A stretch of DNA of 64,000 nucleotides, from assembly GCA_013298765.1 (NCBI GenBank), contig JAAFJA010000005.1, positions 62,001-126,000 on the forward strand, given 5' to 3'. A model generated the notes under the pieces. That model did not search any database and was not told the DNA's origin. It saw only the letters and a list, made by a program, of their open reading frames with translations. A program made the position numbers and the translations under genes. Shown here piece after piece: positions 17,453 through 26,240 of the stretch. This DNA is from Betaproteobacteria bacterium (GTDB lineage Bacteria > Pseudomonadota > Gammaproteobacteria > Burkholderiales > Casimicrobiaceae). Numbering within the stretch: position 1 is the first letter of the stretch; each line of letters begins with the position of its first letter.

Positions 17453-18333
17453 CGATCAAGGACAATCGTCGCAGGGGTGGACGTATTTGACGCAGGCGGG
17501 ACCTTGAACCGGTTGTAGCTCCACAAGTACTGTGTGGGCGCATACTCAATGGCGCGCTCGACCGCCGCATTGAGCTCAGCCGCTGCCACTTCGGTTGCGC
17601 TCGAAAAAGAGGGCAACACTTCGAAGCGAAGCGCATAGCCGCGACCGTCGGCAAGCCGTTTGCACGCAATCATCACCACCGCCGCCTCGGTCGTTCGCGC
17701 GAGCTTTTGCACCAGCGTCATCGTGTAGGCGGGGCGGCCGAAAAATGGTGCCCACACCCCTTCGCCGCTACTGGGTACTTGATCGGGGAGTACGCCAATC
17801 GGCTCGCCGCGTCGTAGCGCCTTGAGCATCGCGCGCACACCACTGACGTCGGCTGGCACAGATTTAATTTGCATGCGATCTCGCCCCGCACGCATCATCG
17901 GCTCTGCCCAGGCGAGCCGGGGCGGACGAAACATCGCCGTCATCGGCATCTGTGAACCGATGTAGAGCGAGGCGATCTCAAAGGTGGACAGATGGGACGA
18001 CAGGAAAATGATGCCGCGCGACGCCTTTCGTTGAGTCAGTACGTCGTCCCACCCTTCAACGCTGCGTACGCGTGCCAACGCGATGCGATCAGGCGTCCGC
18101 CACAGGGCGATGGTTTCAATGGCGAGCTGGCCCATCGATTCAGCCACCAAGCGAAGCGGCACGCGGTCTGAGAGCTTCGCGATGGCTAAGTTGCTTTCGA
18201 GCCGCTCTCTCATCCTGGACGACCACAAAATCTTCCTTCCGAACCAAGCCCCAATCGACGACTGGCGCGCAAGCGGCTGCGCCGCAAGCCAGCTGGCAAT
18301 GCGAATACTGAGTTTGGCGAGAAATGAAGACAC
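17449..18333 (-). CDS. Second lipid A biosynthesis acyltransferase (LpxL/HtrB family)
   Basis: Paralogue of the next gene, with the HX4E form of the catalytic motif (SSHLSTFEIA), LPDQVPSSGEGVWAPFFG and YLWSYNRFKVP. The open frame extends to an ATG at 18474. That would add about 47 residues unlike the family and would overlap the metK promoter region. A GTG at 18333 (VSSFLAKLSIRIAS) gives about 294 residues, the usual length, so I place the start there with moderate certainty. A tandem acyltransferase pair divergent from metK is a common betaproteobacterial arrangement. Confidence 0.9.
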   Translation of the reverse strand: MSSFLAKLSIRIASWLAAQPLARQSSIGAWFGRKILWSSRMRERLESNLAIAKLSDRVPLRLVAESMGQLAIETIALWRTPDRIALARVRSVEGWDDVLTQRKASRGIIFLSSHLSTFEIASLYIGSQMPMTAMFRPPRLAWAEPMMRAGRDRMQIKSVPADVSGVRAMLKALRRGEPIGVLPDQVPSSGEGVWAPFFGRPAYTMTLVQKLARTTEAAVVMIACKRLADGRGYALRFEVLPSFSSATEVAAAELNAAVERAIEYAPTQYLWSYNRFKVPPASNTSTPATIVLDR

Positions 18334-18583
18334 GATCTGAGGCGGGAGAGGGCTGCCGGGTTGACGCTCAGCCGCAGGCACGCGCGAGCTTGCTAAAATT
18401 CTAAGCGTCGGTGGCTGAGTTATTCGACTACTTGCTGGCCAACGATAGTGAATATGCGCGAAAACCGCATTCATTGAGTCGCAAAATTTGCGGCTTTAAG
18501 CTAAAGCGTCGCCGCTCGTAACACTCGTTTCACGATGTTTACTCGGCCCGCGATGGTCGAGACGATAACAACTGAGTGAATCT

Positions 18584-19762
18584 ATGAGCGACTATCTATT
18601 TACCTCTGAATCCGTCTCCGAAGGTCATCCGGATAAGGTTGCGGATCAAATCTCCGACGCCATTCTCGACGCCATTTTTGCGCAAGACCCGCGTTCGCGC
18701 GTCGCCGCGGAAACGCTTTGCAACACCGGTTTGGTGGTGCTCGCCGGTGAAATTACCACCAACGCGCACGTCGATTACATCGAAGTTGCTCGCGAAACGA
18801 TCAAGCGCATCGGTTATGACAACACCGAATACGGCATCGACTACAAAGGCTGCGCGGTGCTCGTCGCCTATGACAAACAGTCTAATGACATCGCCCAAGG
18901 CGTCGATCACGCAAGCGACGATCATCTGAACACCGGCGCCGGCGATCAAGGCCTGATGTTCGGTTATGCATGCGATGAAACGCCAGAGCTGATGCCAGCG
19001 CCGATCTACTACGCGCATCGCCTGGTTGAGCGCCAGGCTGCGCTTCGCCGTGATGGCCGTATGCCGTATTTGCGCCCGGATGCGAAATCGCAAGTCACGA
19101 TGCGCTATGTCGATGGCAAGCCGCATTCGATTGACACCGTTGTTCTTTCATCGCAGCACGCGCCCGAGTGGAGCGATGGCAAAACGATGAAGAAAGAGTT
19201 CGTCGAAGCTGTCGTTGAAAACATCATCAAGCCCGTGCTTCCGAAAGAAATGCTCGTTAACACGCGCTATTTGGTGAATCCGACGGGCCGTTTCGTCGTC
19301 GGCGGACCGCAGGGCGATTGCGGCCTCACTGGACGCAAAATCATCGTTGATACCTACGGTGGCGCTTGCCCTCACGGCGGTGGCGCATTCTCCGGCAAAG
19401 ATCCTTCCAAAGTGGATCGCTCGGCCGCCTATGCCGCGCGCTACGTCGCCAAAAACATCGTTGCAGCAGGGCTTGCGAAGCAATGCCAAATCCAGGTCGC
19501 CTATGCGATTGGTGTTGCGAAACCAATGAACGTGACGGTCTACACCGAAGGCACCGGCGTGATCTCCGACGAGAAAATCGCCGCCCTCGTGAACGAACAC
19601 TTCGATCTGCGCCCGAAAGGCATCATCCAGATGCTCGATCTGCTGCGCCCAATCTACCAAAAGACCGCGGCGTACGGACATTTCGGACGTGATGAACCCG
19701 AGTTCACGTGGGAACGTACGGATAGGGCTGCGGCGCTCCGTGCAGCGGCGGGCCTTAAGTGA
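18584..19762 (+). CDS. metK: S-adenosylmethionine synthetase
   Basis: Makes SAM from methionine and ATP. The 392-residue protein is highly conserved: [35 protein letters not shown], and the phosphate-binding [20 protein letters not shown]. The divergent gap to the acyltransferase (18334-18583) has a TAAAAT-like -10 box near 18392 and a long leader. I looked for a SAM-binding riboswitch and saw nothing convincing. A strong terminator follows; ahcY, often next in relatives, is absent. Confidence 0.98.
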   Translation: MSDYLFTSESVSEGHPDKVADQISDAILDAIFAQDPRSRVAAETLCNTGLVVLAGEITTNAHVDYIEVARETIKRIGYDNTEYGIDYKGCAVLVAYDKQSNDIAQGVDHASDDHLNTGAGDQGLMFGYACDETPELMPAPIYYAHRLVERQAALRRDGRMPYLRPDAKSQVTMRYVDGKPHSIDTVVLSSQHAPEWSDGKTMKKEFVEAVVENIIKPVLPKEMLVNTRYLVNPTGRFVVGGPQGDCGLTGRKIIVDTYGGACPHGGGAFSGKDPSKVDRSAAYAARYVAKNIVAAGLAKQCQIQVAYAIGVAKPMNVTVYTEGTGVISDEKIAALVNEHFDLRPKGIIQMLDLLRPIYQKTAAYGHFGRDEPEFTWERTDRAAALRAAAGLK

Positions 19763-19782
19763 TCCGAGTTTCTGCGTAGGTA

Positions 19783-19812
19783 AAAAAGCCGCTTCGACAG
19801 CGGCTTTTTATC
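19783..19812 (+). terminator. Rho-independent terminator after metK
   Basis: Hairpin AAAAAAGCCGCT-TCGAC-AGCGGCTTTTTA, 20 bases after the metK stop, with A and T tracts on both sides, so it could also serve the converging hydrolase gene. Confidence 0.85.
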
Positions 19813-19849
19813 CGCCTCGCACTGGATGCGGACGTTGAGCCGACCCGCG

Positions 19850-20617
19850 CTATCGCTGGCTGAATTGCTTCAGAACGAAGTCGATGGAAGATCGCGCTGC
19901 GAGGTCCAAGTTTGCGTTGCGTGTTTTCTCAAAGTCCTTGGCTGACTTGTCGCCGAACCCATGATCGCCACCGACCACTACCACCCGTGGCGAAGTTTTC
20001 AGTCGGACCGCAGCCGCGTAGAGAAACTCAGTCGGGCACAACGGATCGCTATCTCCAGCGAGAAGCAGCAGCGGACGCTTGACAGATTGCAATCCAGTGT
20101 AGTTTTCGAGCGTTGCATCGCGTGGACTCTCCTTGGATGTATCGATGCACACAGGCGTGAGAAGAAGTAGCGCGCCCGCTTCCGCGTCGCGATCAAACAC
20201 CTGCCACGCAACGATCGACCCTAGCGACTTGCCAGCAATCGCAATCCGCTTCGGATCAAATTTCTTTGAATTTCGCAACCAAGCTCGTGCAATCTCCATC
20301 TCTTCGATCTCGCGCACGAGCTTCTCAGATGGCTTGCCGTTCTTTGAATCGGCGGTAAAGTATGACCAGTTGAAACGAACGACACCGATACCGTTCGCAG
20401 TCGCGAGTTCGGCGATGCGGTCAAAAAGCGGCAGGCGAGCGTGATAGCCCTGCCCTGGCGCGATCAGTATCGCGGGCACTGGCTTATCGGAAGCAGGGAT
20501 GTCGAGAAGCAACTCAAGCTTCGCACCACGCCGCGTATCGATGTTCACCACTTCCGTCGCGAACGCTGTCAAAGTAAACATCGTCGCGCAAAACGTCAAG
20601 ACTAGCCGCAGCAACAT
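19850..20617 (-). CDS. Secreted alpha/beta-hydrolase, dienelactone-hydrolase-like
   Basis: 255 residues from the ATG at 20617. This start is chosen because GGGGAG lies seven bases upstream and because it opens a clean signal peptide (MLLRLVLTFCATM...AFA). The frame to 20833 adds residues without any signature. The fold is shown by the nucleophile elbow AGKSLGS, an acid loop GDSDPLCP and a catalytic His in GGDHGFG. Substrate unknown. It stands alone, convergent with metK and divergent from the glycosyltransferase. Confidence 0.82.
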   Translation of the reverse strand: MLLRLVLTFCATMFTLTAFATEVVNIDTRRGAKLELLLDIPASDKPVPAILIAPGQGYHARLPLFDRIAELATANGIGVVRFNWSYFTADSKNGKPSEKLVREIEEMEIARAWLRNSKKFDPKRIAIAGKSLGSIVAWQVFDRDAEAGALLLLTPVCIDTSKESPRDATLENYTGLQSVKRPLLLLAGDSDPLCPTEFLYAAAVRLKTSPRVVVVGGDHGFGDKSAKDFEKTRNANLDLAARSSIDFVLKQFSQR

Positions 20618-20703
20618 GAAAGCGCTCCCCATAGTGGAATAGAAATGTTCGCTGAGCCGGCGTCGCGCGCACCTCGCGAAGGGAGTACATACAATCGCCT
20701 CCC

Positions 20704-21507
20704 ATGTGGACCGCCGCCATCGTAATTTTCGATCCGAAGCTCGACTCGCTTGAGGCGGCGCTTGCATCCTGCGAGCATTGTGCGAGTTTTCGTCAGGGCG
20801 TGGTGGTTGATAACGGAAATTCGGACGGCGCAAAGGCGTTAGTGGCGCGATTCTCCAAGTTCCGCTACGAGCTCAATCCCAAAGGTAATGCGGGCTTCGG
20901 CCATGCGCAAAACTTTGCGTTTTCATTGTTGCCGCAAGCTGAGTTTCATGCGGCAATCAATCCCGATGTACGTTTTGAGCCCGAGGCCATTGAACAGCTC
21001 ATCCGTACCATGCAAAAAAATCGCGACGTAGTGCTGGTGGCCCCCGCGCTTTTTTATCCGGATGGCGAGCGACAACTGCTTTGCAAACGCTACCCGACGC
21101 TAAGAGCATTAATCGCCCGGCGTTTCCTGCCGCGCTCGCTATCCGATTGGCTTAATTTTGCAATCGATGCAGACTATTTCGAGATGCGCGATTGCGACTA
21201 CTCAAAGCCGATGGAGCCCGAATTTATGTCGGGAGCTTTGATGTTTTTTCGCCGCAGCGCATTTCTGCAGCTCGCGGGATTCGATGAGCGTTTCTTTCTT
21301 TATTTTGAAGATTGCGACATCACACTTCGTGCGCGTGAAATAGGGCGTGCTGTTTACGTTCCTGAGGCGCGCGTGATCCACGACTGGGCGCGCGGCTCAC
21401 ATCGTTCGAAATACTTGACGTGGGTCACGATTGTTTCTCTGGTGAAACTTTTCAATAAGTATGGTTGGCGATGGCGCGATCCACGAATCGTGGAGAAACT
21501 GTTTTAG
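20704..21507 (+). CDS. Family 2 glycosyltransferase (rhamnosyltransferase-like)
   Basis: 267 residues, with a GT-A fold of the dTDP-rhamnosyltransferase-like branch. It begins WTAAIVIFDP and carries VVVDNGNSDGA, ELNPKGNAGFGHAQN, the metal-binding INPDVRF, and the FMSGALMFFRR and GFDERFFLYFEDCDI stretches. Likely adds a sugar to LPS, capsule or exopolysaccharide, but no other sugar genes flank it. A TACAAT -10 box lies about 15 bases before the ATG. Its TAG stop lies in the left end of an R1 element. Confidence 0.92.
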   Translation: MWTAAIVIFDPKLDSLEAALASCEHCASFRQGVVVDNGNSDGAKALVARFSKFRYELNPKGNAGFGHAQNFAFSLLPQAEFHAAINPDVRFEPEAIEQLIRTMQKNRDVVLVAPALFYPDGERQLLCKRYPTLRALIARRFLPRSLSDWLNFAIDADYFEMRDCDYSKPMEPEFMSGALMFFRRSAFLQLAGFDERFFLYFEDCDITLRAREIGRAVYVPEARVIHDWARGSHRSKYLTWVTIVSLVKLFNKYGWRWRDPRIVEKLF

Positions 21508-21672
21508 GAAACGCTTACCAAGGCTCTCGCGTCCGTCGCATCGGCGGACTTGGTCGATCAGAAAGCTCAAAATTCTTCAACATAGCCCCGCTATGCCTCA
21601 GAATTTAGGGCTTCCAGCTCCTCCCAATCCGCCGCGCGCCAAATTGCGGAGACTCATTCAGCGTTTCCTCAG
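21504..21672. repeat. MITE-like element, family R1, second copy
   Basis: The left end TTAGGAAACGCTTACC is partly inverse to the right end GACTCATTCAGCGTTTCCT (about 21651-21669). The central hairpin (21570-21607) pairs AAATTCT with AGAATTT and CATAGC with GCTATG. About 45 central bases are nearly identical to those at 48542-48586. The glycosyltransferase stop codon lies in the left end. Confidence 0.6.
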
Positions 21673-21711
21673 CCCCGTACAATCGGCCGCACAAAAACAC
21701 TAGGAAGTCTC

Positions 21712-22431
21712 ATGCGCCCTTCAGAACGTGCCGCTAACGAATTACGTGCAATCAAAGTTACGACGAATTTCACCATTCACGCGGAGGGCTCGGTATTGAT
21801 TGAATGCGGCAACACGCGCGTGCTCTGCACGGCGAGCGTCGAAAACGGTGTGCCAGGCCACAAAAAGGGCTCGGGCGAAGGCTGGGTGACGGCCGAATAC
21901 GGGATGCTTCCGCGCTCCACGCACACCCGCTCGCGTCGCGAAGCGGCCAGCGGCAAACAAAGTGGTCGCACGCAAGAAATTCAGCGCTTAATCGGGCGCT
22001 CGCTGCGCGCGATTATTGATCTCAAAAAACTGGGCGAACGCCAGATCACGCTCGATTGTGATGTGCTGCAAGCGGATGGCGGCACGCGTTGCGCCTCGAT
22101 CACAGGCGCTTATGTCGCGCTCGCGATTGCCTGCAACAAGCTGGTCGCAGCGGGCACATTGGCTGAATCGCCACTTACCGATTCCGTGGCTGCGGTTTCG
22201 GTTGGTGTATATGAGAACACACCCGTGCTAGATCTTGATTACGACGAAGACTCGAACTGTGAAACTGACATGAACGTAGTAATGACCGGCTCGGGCGGCT
22301 TCGTTGAAGTGCAAGGTACGGCCGAGGGAAAACCATTTTCTCGCGCCGAGATGGATGCGCTCTTAGCGCTCGCGAGTGACGGGCTTAAATCGCTTCGCGA
22401 TGTGCAGTTAAATGCGATTGCGTCGGCGTAA
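21712..22431 (+). CDS. rph: Ribonuclease PH
   Basis: Phosphorolytic 3'-exoribonuclease that trims tRNA 3' ends. The 239-residue protein shows [51 protein letters not shown] and [20 protein letters not shown], all canonical, ending QLNAIASA. First gene of the rph-rdgB-yceH-hemW run; rdgB follows after 27 bases. The R1 element ends about 40 bases before the ATG, so it may carry or disturb the promoter. Confidence 0.98.
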   Translation: MRPSERAANELRAIKVTTNFTIHAEGSVLIECGNTRVLCTASVENGVPGHKKGSGEGWVTAEYGMLPRSTHTRSRREAASGKQSGRTQEIQRLIGRSLRAIIDLKKLGERQITLDCDVLQADGGTRCASITGAYVALAIACNKLVAAGTLAESPLTDSVAAVSVGVYENTPVLDLDYDEDSNCETDMNVVMTGSGGFVEVQGTAEGKPFSRAEMDALLALASDGLKSLRDVQLNAIASA

Positions 22432-22458
22432 ACCTCTCGTTCAAGGGGACGAGAAAAC

Positions 22459-23076
22459 ATGAAACTCACCAAACTCGTCATCGCCACCGGCAACGCAAAG
22501 AAACTCAAAGAGTTCGAACGCTTACTCGCGCCGCTTGGCATCGAAGTGATCGCGCAGAGTGCGTTTAATGTGCCTGAAGCGCCCGAGCCGCACTGCACGT
22601 TTCTCGAAAACGCACTGGCAAAGGCGCGCAACGCCGCGAAACACACGGGACTGCCCGCGCTCGCAGACGATTCGGGGATTTGCGTCGATGCATTGAATGG
22701 CGCGCCCGGTGTGAATTCCGCGTACTACGCGGGCGAACATAAGAGTGATGCCGACAACAACGCGAAGCTCATTCGCGATTTGCAAGGTCAACAAAATCGC
22801 CGCGCGCACTACACCGCCGTGCTCGCGCTCGTGACGCGCGAAGACGATCCTGAACCGATCATCGCTGAAGGTCGTTGGTATGGCGAAGTCATCGACACGC
22901 CGCGCGGCGACGGTGGTTTTGGCTATGACCCGTATTTTCTTGACACGGAATTGCGGCTCACCGGCGCTGAAATGCCGATCGACCAAAAGGGCGCTCGCTC
23001 GCATCGGGGACGCGCGTTCGCGAAGTTGGTGGAGGCGCTTTCCGAGCGCTTTTCCATCGATGGCGCAAGGCCATAA
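22459..23076 (+). CDS. rdgB: dITP/XTP pyrophosphatase RdgB (HAM1 family)
   Basis: House-cleaning enzyme that hydrolyses dITP, ITP and XTP to monophosphates and so prevents incorporation of deaminated purines. The 205 residues carry VIATGNAKKLKEF, ALADDSGICVDALNGAPGV, YAGEHKSDADNNAKL and GGFGYDPYFL. A GGGG ribosome site lies upstream. Downstream comes a pair of GACGCAGATT inverted repeats before yceH. Confidence 0.97.
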   Translation: MKLTKLVIATGNAKKLKEFERLLAPLGIEVIAQSAFNVPEAPEPHCTFLENALAKARNAAKHTGLPALADDSGICVDALNGAPGVNSAYYAGEHKSDADNNAKLIRDLQGQQNRRAHYTAVLALVTREDDPEPIIAEGRWYGEVIDTPRGDGGFGYDPYFLDTELRLTGAEMPIDQKGARSHRGRAFAKLVEALSERFSIDGARP

Positions 23077-23080
23077 AGTT

Positions 23081-23262
23081 TTGACGCAGATTACGCTGAT
23101 TTCGCAGATTCACGCAGATTAGCCTTCGAGTTCAAACCGGTTGCGTGTGTGTACCCCTGTGGAAACCTCGCCTTATCTTCCGACTAAATGTGAGCGCGTT
23201 GATTGAAAAGCATAGAAGAAAATCAGCGCTAATCCGCGAAATCAGCGTAATCTGCGTCAAAA
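23081..23262. repeat. Inverted pair of GACGCAGATT-type repeats before yceH
   Basis: The left arm (23081-23121) contains TTGACGCAGATTACGCTGAT. The right arm (23218-23261) contains its complement, ending ATCAGCGTAATCTGCGTCAA. The arms enclose about 100 bases without a gene. The same repeat family recurs on the far side of yceH. Confidence 0.8.
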
Positions 23263-23278
23263 AATTCCCAGGCAAAGA

Positions 23279-23920
23279 ATGCAATCAGTCCTCGACCCCA
23301 TCGAAGCCCGCGTCATTGGCACCTTGATCGAAAAGCGAATCACGGTGCCCGATGTGTATCCGATGACGATCAATTCGCTGGTGAACGGTTGCAATCAGTC
23401 GAACAATCGCGCACCAGTGACTTCATTGACTGAGGGCGAAGTTGCAAGTGCGGTGGAGCGTTTGCGCGAACGCGGTTTCACAAGTCTTTACACGGGCGCG
23501 GCAACGCGGGTGCCGAAGTATTCGGAAACGTTTGCGGAGCGGCTCGGTTTGCAGCGGGCGGAAACAGCGCTACTTTGCGAGTTGATGCTGCGCGGCGCGC
23601 AGATGCCGGGTGAATTGCGATCACGCGCCGAGCGGATGCATGCCTTTGCCGACTTGCAAGAGGTGGAGAACACACTGAAGGCGATGAGTGAACTGACGCC
23701 ACCGCTCGTGGTGCAATTGCCGCGCGAAGCGGGCGCGCGTGCGGCGAAGTGGCAACACATGCTCTTCGGTGGCGAGATTCCCGAGCCGAGCGCCGTCGCG
23801 TTGCCGCCTTCCAAAGTTGAGCGCGAGGCGCAATTGGCCGAACGCGTCACGGCTTTAGAGGCGAAAGTCGCAGAGCTGGAGGAAACGCTTGCGGCGTTGC
23901 GGGTGCAACTGGGTGGATGA
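23279..23920 (+). CDS. yceH: YceH family protein (DUF480)
   Basis: 213 residues of tandem winged-helix fold, function unknown. Matches the family in [39 protein letters not shown] and [15 protein letters not shown], and ends in a coiled-coil segment ([20 protein letters not shown]) typical of longer members. It interrupts the usual rdgB-hemW order and is bracketed by GACGCAGATT-type inverted repeats, suggesting it entered or was moved with them. The start is ATG at 23279, four bases after the repeat-proximal spacer. Confidence 0.93.
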   Translation: MQSVLDPIEARVIGTLIEKRITVPDVYPMTINSLVNGCNQSNNRAPVTSLTEGEVASAVERLRERGFTSLYTGAATRVPKYSETFAERLGLQRAETALLCELMLRGAQMPGELRSRAERMHAFADLQEVENTLKAMSELTPPLVVQLPREAGARAAKWQHMLFGGEIPEPSAVALPPSKVEREAQLAERVTALEAKVAELEETLAALRVQLGG

Positions 23921-23926
23921 GGTCCT

Positions 23927-24206
23927 TTTTGACGCAGATTAACGCGGATTTTTTTTGCCACAGATTTACACAGATGAACACAGATTATGTTTCGTACGGC
24001 GTTTCGCTTTTTGAATCGGAGCACTTGTAGGCGCGGGCTTGACCGCGCTTTCCGTGCGCGAGCGCGGTCAAGTCCGCACCTATAAAGGACTTCGTTGGAA
24101 TCCGAAGCGCAACGCCAGAAGAAAATCTGTGTTCATCTGTGTAAATCTGTGGCGAAAAACTAATCAGCGTCAATCTGCGAAATCAGCGTAATCTGCGTCA
24201 AAGAAA
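23927..24206. repeat. Nested inverted repeats between yceH and hemW
   Basis: The outer arms contain TTTGACGCAGATTAACGC (from 23928) and ATCAGCGTAATCTGCGTCAA (to 24203). Inner arms contain CACAGATTTACACAGATGAA (about 23959) and the complement TTCATCTGTGTAAATCTGTG (about 24132). At the centre, 24026-24083, a further hairpin pairs TAGGCGCGGGCTTGACCGCG with CGCGGTCAAGTCCGCACCTA, related to the repeat at 57941. The whole 280 bases can fold on itself. No gene inside. Confidence 0.85.
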
Positions 24207-25403
24207 TTGTTAACCCCCCAATTCACTTCCCTCCCGCCGCTCTCGCTCTACATCCACATTCCGTGGTGTATTCGCAAGTGTCCGTATTGCGATTTCAATT
24301 CGCATGAAGGCGCGGTGCAAGAACGCGAATACGTCAACGCTTTGATGAGCGATCTCGAATCGGAGCTGCCGAATTTCTGGGGGCGCACGATTCACACGGT
24401 GTTTTTTGGTGGTGGCACGCCAAGTTTGTTCTCCGCCGATGCGATTGGCGAAATCCTCGCGGGTGTGCGGGCGCGCACCAGACTTTCGCCGCAAGCGGAG
24501 ATCACATTAGAGGCGAATCCCGGCACGTTCGAAGCGCAGAAATTCGCAGATTACAAGTCGGTTGGCATCAATCGCCTCTCGATTGGCATTCAAAGTTTTA
24601 ACGATGCACACTTGAAGGCGCTCGGTCGCGTGCACGATTCTGCAGAAGCGAAGCGCGCGATTGAGATTGGGCTTTCGACCATTGGCAACGTGAATCTCGA
24701 TCTGATGTTCGCGCTGCCGGCGTCGCATACTGGCGGCGCGCCGCAATCGATGGCTGAATGCGAGCGCGATGTTGAGATGGCGCTCTCGTTTGATACACCG
24801 CATCTTTCGTTCTATCAATTGACGATGGAACCGAATACCGTGTTTGCGAAGAAGCCGCCGCCGCTCCCGGATCACGATCTTGCGGCGGATATGCAGATGC
24901 GCGTCGAAGCGCTGCTTGAATCAGCGGGATACGTTCACTACGAAACCTCGGCCTACGCGAAGCCCGGTCGCGAGTGTCAACACAATGTGAACTATTGGAA
25001 GTTTGGCGACTATGTCGGCATCGGCGCGGGCGCGCACGGCAAGCTTTCGATGCCGGGCGGTTTGGGAGGCGGCGCGACCGAGTCTCCGCGCATCGTTCGC
25101 ACCGAACGAGTGAAGCAACCGCGCGAATACATGCAGCGCGCGATGAGTGGAAACGCCGTGCATGAAAGCCGCGTGGTTGCGCGCAATGAGGTGGGTTTCG
25201 AATTCATGTTGAATGCGCTGCGATTGAGCGAAGGATTCGCGATTCGTGATTTCGAGGAGCGAACCGGATTCACCATTTCGCTGGTGAGCCGTGCGCTTGA
25301 TGAGTGCGAGGCAGTGGGTCTGCTCGAGCGCGATCACCTACGTGTGAGACCCACCGCGCGCGGACGACAGTTCTTAAACACGGCACTCGAATACTTCTTA
25401 TAG
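24207..25403 (+). CDS. hemW: HemW-type radical SAM heme chaperone
   Basis: 398 residues, formerly often annotated as oxygen-independent coproporphyrinogen oxidase. The 4Fe-4S radical SAM motif is CX3CX2C (CIRKCPYCDFNSH), followed by VFFGGGTPSLFS, TLEANPGTFE and GINRLSIGIQSFND, plus a C-terminal HemN domain with EVGFEFMLNALRL. HemW lacks the extra N-terminal segment of true HemN, and it follows rdgB in many relatives. The start appears to be TTG at 24207, directly after the repeat; no ATG fits before the first conserved residues. Confidence 0.94.
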   Translation: MLTPQFTSLPPLSLYIHIPWCIRKCPYCDFNSHEGAVQEREYVNALMSDLESELPNFWGRTIHTVFFGGGTPSLFSADAIGEILAGVRARTRLSPQAEITLEANPGTFEAQKFADYKSVGINRLSIGIQSFNDAHLKALGRVHDSAEAKRAIEIGLSTIGNVNLDLMFALPASHTGGAPQSMAECERDVEMALSFDTPHLSFYQLTMEPNTVFAKKPPPLPDHDLAADMQMRVEALLESAGYVHYETSAYAKPGRECQHNVNYWKFGDYVGIGAGAHGKLSMPGGLGGGATESPRIVRTERVKQPREYMQRAMSGNAVHESRVVARNEVGFEFMLNALRLSEGFAIRDFEERTGFTISLVSRALDECEAVGLLERDHLRVRPTARGRQFLNTALEYFL

Positions 25404-25410
25404 ATTTTTA

Positions 25411-25507
25411 TTATTTCCCCCGGTTTAATAGGGGCAATCGACTCAAAAACGGATTTTCGAGAATTTAGTTTTAAAGGCGTTAGTCCTTGTGTAATTGAGC
25501 GTACAGG
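25411..25507. repeat. AT-rich MITE-like element, family R2
   Basis: 97 bases. The left end (CCCCCGGTTTAATAGGGGC, 25417-25435) and right end (TTAGTCCTTGTGTAATTGAG plus CGTACAG, 25480-25506) are imperfect inverses and match other R2 copies in order and spacing. It begins eight bases after the hemW stop, so it could act as its terminator. Confidence 0.5.
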
Positions 25508-26062
25508 ACAAAGCTTTTAGGAAGCATGATCGGAACGCGCCCAAGAGCGTGCGCGGCAGCAACGTAGCGCACGCCCGAGGTTCGCGGTTTAGCCGAGAGA
25601 ACGGCCGTTGCATCAAGTTGCGGGGCGTTAATGCTCGCCGAGAAAGGGCTGGCTGAGCTCCGAACGACGCCGCGATGGCGCGTGGCAATTTTCTCGGCTC
25701 AACGGCGTTTGCACGCGCGCCGCGATCACGCGGCATCCAGAAAGACTCCTTCACCGCTGTTTTCGATCCGGGGCGTCGTGTAACACTGCGGCAAAGAAAC
25801 GTGAAGAATCGACGCGCAACCGATGACGTTCTGATGTTTTCACGCTTTTTCCCTGCCCAACGGCCTCCTGCAGCGCCGCACCCGAGGCACTCTGAAGAAA
25901 GCTTGGAACACCGACGCACACTTTTTGAAACCTAAAGTTTGCGCGCAACACCGGAGGGCTAGGGCGGTTTGCAGTCTCGGAGGTCATTCGGATACCGCTA
26001 CCCTTTCGATGAGGTTCGAGTGGACGAAGCATCCGACGCCTCAGCACCAAAATTTACTAAGC
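25508..26062. other. Gene-poor interval between two R2 elements
   Basis: About 555 GC-rich bases with open frames on both strands. The longest, 158 codons on the minus strand (25443-25919), runs into an R2 element, is extremely Arg/Ala-rich and matches no family I recognise. I regard it as non-coding or badly decayed DNA. Nothing resembling a known RNA was found. Confidence 0.45.
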
Positions 26063-26169
26063 AACGCTTTAGGTTAAATCTTATTAAAACGGACTAATGG
26101 CTTATAAAAAGAATAAGTCGAAAAAGAATTTTATCAGGTTTTAGTCCTTATTGAATAAGGACTAAGCGC
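26063..26169. repeat. AT-rich MITE-like element, family R2
   Basis: 107 bases. The right end (26139-26169) contains a near-perfect hairpin, TTAGTCCTTATT followed by GAATAAGGACTAA. The left end (26064-26097) holds ACGCTTTAGG...AACGGACTAA, an imperfect inverse of the right end. It sits 71 bases before the preferred kdsD start. Confidence 0.5.
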
Positions 26170-26240
26170 AAAAATACGCTTGTTGCCGAGCCGGCACCGG
26201 AGCTGTGCGAAGTGACATGGCAATCGCTATACTGGCTTGC

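Noticed and set aside
18334-18583. Possible SAM riboswitch in the metK leader
   Set aside because: A GCGGC/GCCGC pairing and a CTAAAGC string are present, but the conserved cores of known SAM-binding riboswitches could not be laid out. A covariance-model search would decide.
25443-25919. 158-codon minus-strand frame after hemW
   Set aside because: It runs through an R2 repeat, is extremely Arg/Ala-rich and matches no family; an open plus-strand frame overlaps it. Treated as non-coding.
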